A DNA stretch of 64,000 bases from Siphonodentalium dalli (Eukaryota; Mollusca; Scaphopoda; Gadilida; Siphonodentaliidae): contig CP136063.1 in the NCBI GenBank assembly GCA_032622095.1, positions 216,833,982 to 216,897,981 on the forward strand, written 5' to 3'. Shown one piece after another: positions 55,662 to 64,000 of the stretch. The notes below the pieces were generated by a model. It saw only the letters and a list, made by a program, of their open reading frames with translations, did no database searches and was not told where the DNA came from. The first letter of the stretch is position 1. The number at the start of each line of letters is the position of its first letter. Both the position numbers and the translations under genes were made by a program.

Positions 55662-58600
55662 TCAAATGATGCGAGCGTCATAATAGAACTTTGTCGGATT
55701 TTCCTCTTGAGTTGTATCTCGTAAGTAATTTTGCACAGCTTTAAAGATATGTTCATTTTCTAATTGTTTTAAGTTCGGGTCCCCAAATATTAATGTCTTA
55801 ACTGAATGTATATTAAAGCGCAGAAGATTATTACGAAGTGTAATTCTTTCTTCGAAGTGTAGGTGGCATTCAAAAAAATAGTGCAAAGCATTTTCAACAG
55901 AATATCCACACCTACATGTAGCAGAAATTGCTATATAATTTTGAAGTTTATCAGCTTGTAGATTACTACATTCACACCTCAGTTTACAATGAAGGATGTT
56001 TAATAGCCGTTTACCATATGAAAAATATGTTGGTGGTTTTAATGGCTTAGTTACTAGTGCTTTCTTGAACCTATCGAGTGGAATGTTTCTTTCGTTTTTT
56101 TCATCCAATTTGTTCCAATCCATAACGCATGTGGGGAAGAAAGTTTTATCCGTTCTTGTGCTATTTGAAATGGGACGATTTAAATTTGATGCATTTATCA
56201 GTTCGTAATCACATTTATCCTTAACCTTTGACGGAAGAAGCTGAGTTAAGTAGGCGGGGGCTTTGCCGTTTGCAATATTGTAAAATATACTCATTCGTTT
56301 AACATACCGCCTACTTTCCAGCTTCTCCCATCCGAGTTCAAAGAGCAACCTATCATGGGGGACCGATTTTGTACAACCTGTAACTATACGCGCAGCTTCG
56401 ATCTGTATATCATCTAGTCTTTTTAATAGATAGTCAGGTGCTCCAAACCATACACAACTAGCATACTCCATTAATGGACGGACGTGAGATAAATATAATA
56501 TTTCGAGAGTCTGACGGTTAAGAAGATATTTCAGTTTTCTCATTTGGGAAAGTCTTGCATAGGCTTTAGTACATATATTTTCGATATTAATATTCCATGA
56601 TAAATCTTCTGAGATGTCAATACCCAGGTGTGTGTGACTGTGCGTATAATCAAGGGTAGCTCCATTGAAAACTATTTCTGGTTTTATAATATTTTCTATA
56701 CTTGTAAACATCAGTACTTTAGTTTTGGCACTATTAAATTTGACTATCCACTTTTCAGCCCATTCATTGATTTTCCGCATGTCATTATTTATCGACGATT
56801 CTAAAGTTTGTAGATCAGAGTTTGCATTCATGAGACATGTATCATCGGCAAATAGTCTAGCTCGGGATTCTAAATTGTCCGAAATGTCATTTATATATAT
56901 GAGAAACATAAGAGGCCCGATTACGGATCCTTGAGGGACTCCTGTTGTTATAGGTTCGTATTTGGAAAAACTGGAGTTAATTCGTACGCGTTGTTTGCGA
57001 TTTTCAAGGTAGTTCACAGACCATTTAAGAATATCTCCTTTAATACCATATTTATCGAGCTTATGTATCAGACCACGATGCCACAGTTTGTCAAAGGCTT
57101 TGGAAATATCACATAATACTGCACATGTCGCATCACCTTTATCAAGCGCTTCTACTATATTATGAATAATTTCTATCAGTTGTAGTTCCGTTCCATGACC
57201 GGGGATAAAACCAGACTGGTGCTAATATAGCAGATCTCTGGATTGCAAATGTGTAAACATTTTATTGTGAACGATTCTTTCGAGATCTTTTCCAACACAA
57301 CTGAGAAGTGAAATGGGTCTGTAATTATTTGGATCTTGTGATTTTCCTTTTTTTGAACAATGGTATGACATCAGCATGTTTCCATGGTGTCCGGAAAACA
57401 ACAGCTCTTAAGCGATTTATTAAAAATTATTTTGAGTGGTTTGCATACTGAGCTGTAGTTTTCCTTTAACATTGTGTTACTGATACCACCCGGACCATTG
57501 GCTTTATTTGTGGATAAAGATTTGAGAATAGTTGAAATTTCATTTTCGGATGTTTCTATCGAGCTTATATTTGATGCTGTTCTATTTGCGAAATTGGGAA
57601 TGTCAGATTCCGAATTGTCTATGGTGCTATTCATTATAAACATTTTCTTCATCAGAATTATAAAATGAGTTGTCAAACTCTAGAGTTGGGATTTTACTCT
57701 TATTAGAAAAATTGTTAAGCAGCTGTTTCATGACATGCCAGAATTGCTTTGGACCTGTGTTGAGTTTCAAATTTTCATCCAGATTTAACAAATATTTCTC
57801 TTTTGCAAATTTTTTCATGCTGTTTATCTTATTTCGAATTTGTTTATACTTGTCCCAGTGCATTTGTGTATTTGATTTTAAAGCTTTCTTTCTTAAGCGA
57901 TCTCTTTTTCTTATATTTAATCTAATAGAGCTATCAAACCATGGTTTATCATTTGTCCTAATTGTAATTGTTTGAAATGGTATATATTTTTTTGCAATAT
58001 TAAGGAACATGTCTGTGAAAATGGTTACCATTGTATTTACATTTATGTTTGTGTCTCTTTCAGATAAAACATCTGTCCAATTTATTGCATCGATCTCTGC
58101 ATTCATATTTAATGAATCACCTTTGGTATAATTCCATACCTGACGAATGCATGTCTCTGATTTACGATTGGGTGTAAGTAGTTCTATGGTGGTCGCATAA
58201 TGGTCCGAGTGGCCCAGATCAATAGTGGATGCGTTAACGAATGATAGAGTATCACTTAACAAAATTGGGTCGATCAAGGCCGAGGAGCTTCCAGTCACAC
58301 GAGTTGGGTTGGTGATATCGTTCGTTAGATCCCATCTACTTTTTATATCGTGCAATGGTCCTGATTGTTTCAAAAGGTCACAATTTAAGTCACCGACAAT
58401 AATCAGGGAGGGATTTATCGAAAGAGCGCTTTCAACAGAGGATTCTAGGTCTTTCCAATATGATTCTATACATTCTTTCTCAGATTGATAAGTCACACAT
58501 AGCAGAATTTTTTGTTTCGAACCAATTTCGAACCAGAGTATTTCATCATCAAAGTCGAGGGATATGTTTAAATACGAGACCGTCAGCAAAGTAAATTGCT

Positions 58601-58965
58601 AGACCACCTCCTCGTTCGTTTCTATCCAATCTAATTGGCCCCTGATAATTAGGAAGCAATATTTTTTCGCTTGGAAAACCAACATTTAAATGGGTTTCTG
58701 TAAAACAAACAATATCATATTCATCAATATGCTCAGTTAGTTTTGACAATTTGTGTCTTAGACTTCGGACATTATAATGGAAAATTGATAATGTCTCCTT
58801 CTCACGCGGACCTGGATTTTTATGCACGTCATTTCTCAAAATAATCAAAAGCATACTTATTAGAACTGTACGAACAAGTAATTTTTGCATGTGCCCGAAT
58901 TTAGGTAATTTAATGTTTGAAGTATTACCACGCCCAGTTTTGGAAAATTTATCCACATTGCACAT
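55662..58965 (-). pseudogene. Retrotransposon ORF2: AP endonuclease + reverse transcriptase (frameshifted)
   Basis: The first ATG is at 58965 (the frame is open from 59016). The N terminus has a hydrophobic stretch and then DVHKNPGP. Endonuclease: HYNVRSLRHKLSKL, CFTETHLN with catalytic Glu, VGDLNCDLL, and SDHYATTIEL with the catalytic Asp-His (58150-58760). A Lys-rich linker follows. RT: TNKANGPGGIS (about 57500), NNYRPISLLSCVGK (about 57320), CDISKAFDKLWHRG (about 57095, catalytic Asp), TTGVPQGSVIGP (56930) and LFADDTCL (56840-56852). The C terminus has a Cys/His cluster (RCECS...CRCGYSVENALHYFFEC, about 55860-55980). Breaks: frameshifts near 58560, 57640, 57390 and 57350 (A-run), and a TAG at 57222-57224. 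From there to the stop at 55662 about 520 codons are open. It is recently dead, or partly mis-called at homopolymers. Confidence 0.88.
58807..58830 (-). other. 2A-like NPGP motif in the retrotransposon N terminus
   Basis: DVHKNPGP follows a leucine/isoleucine-rich stretch (VRTVLISMLLIILRN). The 2A consensus is D-x-E-x-N-P-G-P; here His replaces Glu. 2A-like peptides that make the ribosome skip the Gly-Pro bond are known from other non-LTR retrotransposons, for example in echinoderms. Whether this variant is active is unknown. Confidence 0.5.
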
Positions 58966-59010
58966 ACTGGTACGTAAGTTGAAAAGCCCTATCGCCTGCC
59001 TATATTGCAC

Positions 59011-60300
59011 TAGATTTTATGTCATGGCGGATTAAATTGGAAATAACTCACGTTGCTGTTTACAGGCAGGCAATGGGGTATTGTGTACGAAATCATATTC
59101 GTGACAGCGTTCGCTACAAGTGTGTTCGTTGGAAGAGTGTGATGAGTGGTGAGACAAACAATCATAAATTCGAAATACAAACAAAAAACAAGATACATGT
59201 ATATATAAATAAACATATATAAGTACATATTTTGCGTGATCATGAAAATGACACGCTTGTTCCCGGGTTGATTAATCACTATAAATTATGAAGCAAGCCG
59301 ATTATAAAGAATTCAGTATGTTAGAATTTATTTTGTGTTCGTTAGTCTTAGTGCCAATCGTGGTGGAATATATTGTATTATTACCTTTAGTCCCTCTACG
59401 ATTTAACTGGCATTTCAATTTCGATGAGAATGTCAAGTCGCATTATTTTAATTTCACATTATTTTGAAATACTTAATGTCTTTGAACTGGTCACAAAATG
59501 TACCCGTTTGGGACATTTGTACAGGCATACTAATTTGTGTGGGTTTTTTTGAGCAAATAGAGTTACCTCCTTCCTCTCGGCAAATAGGGTTTCCACCTTG
59601 ATCTATTCATTTGGGCCATAACACTCATATATTCGTTTATTATAAATGGTCATCGTTATGAGACTTCCCCAGTCATTTTGTAATACAGGGGAGGATGGGA
59701 TATTAATATAATAATATATTGGTAAACCAAATCCGGACATTTACGGGACCACCCCTACACACCCAACATACTCAAAGCCAGACCTAATGTACAGTCTCCC
59801 TTTAAATTCATATACGGTACATTTATAAAGCAAACACACATAATAATAGATATAATAATGAACATAATGAAAATGGCTGTGTCTGAAACTATTTTGGTAT
59901 CTGATTGTCGCATATAACTCCGATGTGTGCGGCCATGACCTTTAGTAGACGATGGTAAAATATGAGGAGGGATTGCATGTGAGTTGCTTATTTGTTATTT
60001 AGGTCAGGACACCTTTTGGTGGGACACGATATTTCAGGTCCATGCTTTGTCAATAAAGTGTCTGGAGCTGAGACTTGAGTAGAATATTCAAGTTTCTTTT
60101 TATTCTCCGGTTTTGTGCGTGCGTTCTAAATGTGTGATACTGGATGTATTACTGCACAGTCAGTAGACTGGGTGTATGACTGCATGGTGCAGTTTATACC
60201 AAATATGGACACTGAGATGGTATCCACATTTAATTTCGGACTTGTCTCGTGGTAGTGATTTCGTGAGTATGTCGGCACAAGTACAGGGGTTTGACAAGAT
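59011..60300. other. AT-rich spacer
   Basis: No gene recognised. At 60050-60125 AATAAAGTGTCTGGAGC followed by TTTTTATTCTCCGG and GTGCGTGCGTTCT recalls the end of a Gypsy-type LTR, but no partner LTR or coding region is present. Confidence 0.35.
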
Positions 60301-60450
60301 GATAGTAAATAAAAATATAATTTGTAATTTAATTTGAAATATAATTAAAACAATTAAAATAATTAAATAATTAAGTAATTAAATAATTTAATTTAATTAT
60401 TTAATAAAATAACTAAATAATTAAGTAATTTAAAATATATTTTGTACATT
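60301..60450. repeat. Low-complexity AATTAAATAATT tract
   Basis: Almost pure A/T built from AATTA, AATAATTA and TTAATT words; internally self-complementary. Confidence 0.8.
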
Positions 60451-60974
60451 TGTATAATTTGTACATTTATTATTAATAGTATTTATTATCATTCTGACAA
60501 ACTCCTGTGGCACAAGCTGATGTGATTAGTACTTTGTGCGACCCACTGTAGATGCTTTTGACTGAGGGAAAGTATACCATATCACAGTAGCCATGGAACC
60601 CGACCAACAACTTCCCCCAATGAATCAATCAAAAATAACAACCACTGATTAATCAATTAAGGAAGCCATCGATCAAGTTTCACAATTCTACGACGGTTAG
60701 TGTTAGCCATATCCAATGATGCCGATACAAGTTTGCACACATGATTATATAATTTTGCTGCCCGTTACAGTTCTTTCATTGGTAATAGTAAGACTCACAT
60801 ATAACTGCATAAGAACCATAATATTACACACATTGTACATACTAAGTTATGCATATAGATCTGTGTAATCAAGTAATTGCTTAAATTTGTGTGGGGGTGG
60901 GGTGATGGTCCCTAAATTTCTTTTATTTATTAAAGATGTAGTTGTTTTGGCTTCCAGTCACAACATTAGTATAA
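60451..60974. other. AT-rich spacer with one ATG in good context
   Basis: GTAGCCATGG at 60587-60596 opens MEPDQQLPPMNQ... for 19 codons before a stop. No further exon is evident. Confidence 0.3.
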
Positions 60975-61070
60975 GGAGAATTAAAATAATTTATAAGCAT
61001 TTAGATATGTTGAACGTATGAAGGAGAATTAAAATAATTTATAACCATTTAGATATGTTGAACGTATGAC
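60975..61070 (+). repeat. Two-copy tandem repeat, ~46-48 bp
   Basis: AAGGAGAATTAAAATAATTT and the following AGATATGTTGAACGTATG occur twice in direct succession with one G/C difference. Confidence 0.85.
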
Positions 61071-61274
61071 ATCTGTATCTTTTGGAATAATATATAAAAT
61101 ATAAATGTTGATAATAGGATCGTAGATATGTAGTGTTAGGGATTTTGTTCCTAACTGGACTATTATTTATTTAAATATCTATTTGTTATTGATTTATGTA
61201 TTTTTTTTAATTCTTATTATTATTATTTTTTTTTTTAACAATTACAATTCACAGACTGACACAGCTCATGTTAA

Positions 61275-61276
<2 letters not shown>

Positions 61277-61340
<64 letters not shown>
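61277..61340. repeat. (TA)n microsatellite
   Basis: An uninterrupted TA run of about 62 bp, flanked by further A/T-rich sequence. Its length in the assembly may be unreliable. Confidence 0.95.
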
Positions 61341-61346
<6 letters not shown>

Positions 61347-61710
61347 ATTATATTTATTTATTATTTAAATTATTATTATTTTTTTTATTATACAATTCAT
61401 GATGTCATGAATGTCCGCTTAATTCTGACTTGAAAACAGATTTAATAAGAAGTGACTGGAAACCTAAATACACCCTTAGATGCTACATAATATTTTAATG
61501 TGATGGAACTTGTAATGGACAGCAAAAACACTAACATTTTATGCATAAAATTTATGTGAATCCGTATAATATGGTGGGGTGATGTTTACTAATTTTAATA
61601 TGTAATCTATATGCGACTTACATGATTTTGTATTCATACATACACATGTATGCATATGTACACATGCATACACACATCTGCATACACATTTGTACTCACA
61701 CATCCATCAA

Positions 61711-62700
61711 GTTGGGGGTTTAACCCAAACAGACTTAGTACAGTGTATAGCTTTATGGATTATGTGATGTATAGTAAATTCCATAAATAATTCTCAGAAT
61801 TGCTTACATTAAATTGGGGGTTTTACTCAAAACATGATGCATAATAAAATTCCACAATTAATTCTCAGAATTTATGGCACCAAGTTAGGGGGTTTTCCCA
61901 AACAGACTTAGTATAGTATAACTTTATGGATTATGTGATGTATAGTAAATTCCACAATTAATTCTCAGAATTTCTTACAATAAGTTGGGGGTTTTACTTA
62001 AACAGACTTAGTACAGTATAGCTTTATGGATTAGATGATGTATAGTAAATTCCTCAAATAAATCTCAGAATTTCTTTCAATAAGTTGGGGGTTTTACTCA
62101 AACAGACTCAGTACAGTATATCTTTATGGATTATGATGTATAGTAAGTTCCACAAATAATTCTCCGAATTTCTTACAATAAGTTGGGGGTTTTACTCAAA
62201 CAGACTCAGTACAGTATAGCTTTATGGATTATACGATGTATAGTAAATTCCACAAATAATTCTCAGAGTTGCTTACATCAAATTGGGGGTTTTACTCAAA
62301 CATGGTTTATAATAAAATTCCACAAATAATTCTCAGAATTTATGACACCAAGTTGGGGTTTTTACCCAAACAGACTTAGTATAGTATAACTTTATGGATT
62401 ATGTGATGTATAGTAAATTCTACAATTAATTCTCAGAATTTCTTACAATAAGTTGGGGGTTTTCCCCAAACTGACTTAGTACCCAAACAGACTCAGTACA
62501 GTATAGCTTTATGGATTATGTGATGTATAGTAAATTCCACATATAATTATCATAATTTCTTACAATAAGTTGGGGGTTTTACTCAAACAGACTTAGTACA
62601 GTATAGCTTTATGGATTATGTGGTGTATGATAAATTCCACAAATAATTCTCATCTGAAGTTTATGACATCAAGTTGGCAGATTTTGCTCAGACATAAGTA
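61711..62700 (+). repeat. ~100-bp tandem array, ten to eleven units, with higher-order period
   Basis: Unit starts, marked by (G/A)TTGGGGGTTTTACTC-like words, lie at 61711, 61813, 61884, 61984, 62084, 62182, 62282, 62352, 62452, 62569 and 62673. Typical unit length is 98-104 bp. Two short 70-71 bp units (61813 and 62282) share the same internal deletion and the word CA(A/C)ATG.T..ATAATAAAAT. They lie 469 bp apart, so a five-unit block was itself duplicated. The 62452 unit carries an extra ~17 bp. Conserved words are GACTTAGTACAGTATAGC, TTTATGGATTATGTGATG and AATAATTCTCAGAATT. Confidence 0.95.
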
Positions 62701-63485
62701 TTGTATTATATCTTTATGAATTCTGTGATTGAGGTATGTGCCATAGCAACTTATTTGAGTCAACATATTTTGTATGGTACATATTTAGATTTTTGTAATG
62801 AGATGGGGTTCGTTAATTATTACCATATGTTATTATTGTACATAAAGTGATGAAATAGACATTATTCTGCCTAAGATATGACAGTTATTACAAAAACAAT
62901 GTAAACATAACATTGGTGTATACAATATGATGAAATGAATATTATATAATAGATTTATCTACATTTCTAATCAAATTATGCATAAAATTTGACAATATAT
63001 ATGCATACACTACAGTAGAATATTAGTGTTAGCAATATGTTCAGATATATTTCCTTATTGTATATGGACTATGACAGAGAGTTATCAAATGTTTTTTTTC
63101 TTCTTTTTTTCTCAGTTTTTGAGGAGTAAAGAAAATTTAATATCTTAATACATTCAGCAGTATTGCTAGTTTGAAAATTTTTAATATAGTAAAGACATAA
63201 ATGTTATTAATTGTCAAAAAATTACTATTTTTTATTGGATAATTGAGTGTTATCAATTATTCACTCAAAAAGAAAAAATAAAGAGCTTGCTAGCACATTT
63301 CCACTGTTTTAAATTTTATAACACTAGTATAGTATTTTGAGAAGCAATATATTGTCATTCTCAGGTTTAGCTGAAAGTGTTTATGCATAGTATAGTACGT
63401 TAGATAATTACTAAATTATTTGTTCCGTCTTGTATCTATGGCTACACTCTGATGGGGCTGTCATACAAATGTCAGTTTCTATGGC
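62701..63485. other. AT-rich spacer between array and ORF1
   Basis: Very A/T-rich, with T-runs at 63091-63116. It lies where ORF2 of the minus-strand L1-type element would be expected, but no EN or RT motif is visible in any frame. Confidence 0.5.
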
Positions 63486-64000
63486 CTAATAAGTGCCAGA
63501 CTCATCACCAGAGTATTCTGGAGGACCATCAGGGAGCTGCAAATCAATGTCTTTTGACATGTCAATCATTATTTTGGGCAGATCATCACCAAGTTTATAG
63601 AATATCTTTCCATCCCATGACCAGAAGGAATGCACAGCTCTTGTTTTTCTCAATCCCATCATCACTGTTGATATGTTTTTCAGTTTTTTTCTGGAAAGCA
63701 GAATATGCTCTTTCACATCGTGATCGACAAATCTGCATATTAAGTTTACTACTTTGATGTGTGTAGTATTATTTGAACGATTATTGTGTTTTATAGCTGA
63801 TACAGGATGAGCCCTAACAATGTCTCTTTTCTCTATATTTATATCCAGTTTTGTTTTGAGACAATCTATTATTTCTTCTTTTGATTTGATTTTTCTTGGA
63901 TCAGTTGTACCCTGTGGCACTGGGAAATTTAGAAATCTTAAGCTGTTTCTTCTGCCATACATCTCTGAGTCTTCGAATTTCATCTCCATTTTCTTTTCAA
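63486..64000 (-). CDS. L1/Tx1-type retrotransposon ORF1 protein (RRM-like), N terminus outside the window
   Basis: An open minus-strand frame runs from the window edge to a stop at 63486, at least 170 codons. From the visible ATG (63989): YGRRNSLRFLNFPVPQG (residues 11-27) matches the start of the RRM-like domain of L1/Tx1 ORF1 proteins. KRDIVRAHPVS follows, then ICRFVDHDVKEHILLSRKKL (about 85-104), the standard RRM end, and a C-terminal piece HSFWSWDGKIFYKLGDD. The frame is open upstream of the ATG, so the true start, probably in a coiled coil, lies beyond the window. The protein would bind element RNA as a chaperone. The section between RKKLKN and HSFWS seems shorter than usual. No ORF2 follows within 3 kb, so the copy is incomplete or rearranged. 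Confidence 0.75.
   Translation of the reverse strand, partial: EKKMEMKFEDSEMYGRRNSLRFLNFPVPQGTTDPRKIKSKEEIIDCLKTKLDINIEKRDIVRAHPVSAIKHNNRSNNTTHIKVVNLICRFVDHDVKEHILLSRKKLKNISTVMMGLRKTRAVHSFWSWDGKIFYKLGDDLPKIMIDMSKDIDLQLPDGPPEYSGDESGTY

Larger units (their letters stand above)
55332..59010 (-). mobile_element. CR1/Jockey-like non-LTR retrotransposon, nearly full ORF2
   Basis: Minus-strand element of about 3.7 kb. The 3' end is set at about 55332, because the flanking dispersed repeat (also at 12725) is interrupted there. The 3' UTR of about 330 bp ends in GGTAATAAATATGTTTAAAC, without a poly(A) tail, as in CR1/L2-type elements. One long ORF2 (endonuclease plus reverse transcriptase) fills the rest. 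No ORF1 is seen upstream. The 5' boundary is uncertain. An inverted pair of AGGCAGGC-containing words (about 58990 and 59065) lies near it. Confidence 0.82.

Noticed and set aside
60000-60650. Gypsy LTR end followed by a gag start (MEPDQQLPP...)
   Set aside because: No second LTR, no primer-binding site and the frame closes after 19 codons; resemblance only.

Overview
The window looks like gene-poor, AT-rich nuclear DNA from an invertebrate animal, most likely a marine mollusc. That assignment is inference. It rests on several retrotransposon families without introns or prokaryotic gene structure, on TTAA-flanked and hairpin MITE-like elements, on tandem repeats with 100-170 bp units, and on a dispersed element (near 1976, 17516 and 19598) that resembles the GGTTTTACGCCGC-type repeat familiar from gastropod DNA. 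I see no bacterial operon, no rRNA or tRNA gene, no CRISPR array, and no host gene that can be assigned with confidence. The window may lie in large introns or intergenic space.

Region by region. 0-10 kb: a 5'-truncated L1/Tx1-type insertion with an intact 13-bp target duplication (241-1646), a SINE-like repeat, a 122-bp tandem repeat, and two copies of a 502-bp TTAA element in opposite orientation. 9.7-12.7 kb: first copy of a long segmental repeat whose second copy is at 48.0-49.8 kb. 14.9-15.9 kb: a decayed reverse transcriptase on the minus strand. 17.5-19.8 kb: a 749-bp tandem duplication flanked by two SINE-like repeats. 20.1-21.0 kb: a decayed zinc-knuckle ORF1 on the minus strand. 22-33 kb: further TTAA-element copies, several perfect hairpins, and two terminal-inverted-repeat elements (29300-29702 and 31687-32249). 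33.8-36.5 kb: a CpG-richer patch, a cluster of palindromes beside a TATA box, and a dyad-rich dispersed repeat. 36.6-37.9 kb: a decayed endonuclease/reverse transcriptase on the plus strand. 41.5 kb: a nearly perfect hairpin transposon with a 7-8 bp target duplication. 50.0 kb: a 129-bp tandem repeat. 53.2-55.3 kb: a 653-bp direct repeat that is almost identical between copies.

55.3-59.0 kb holds the most complete coding element: a CR1/Jockey-like retrotransposon on the minus strand with endonuclease and reverse transcriptase, a 2A-like NPGP motif near its N terminus, several frameshifts and one stop. Beyond it lie AT-rich DNA, a (TA)n microsatellite and a ~100-bp tandem array with higher-order structure (61.7-62.7 kb). 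At the right edge is an open L1-type ORF1 that runs out of the window.

No genes here form a pathway. Retrotransposon proteins would act in cis on their own RNA, and the non-autonomous elements would depend on transposases encoded elsewhere. The least explained structures are the 35.4 kb palindrome cluster, the dyad-rich repeat around it, and the KpnI-palindrome inverted-repeat element at 29.3 kb.
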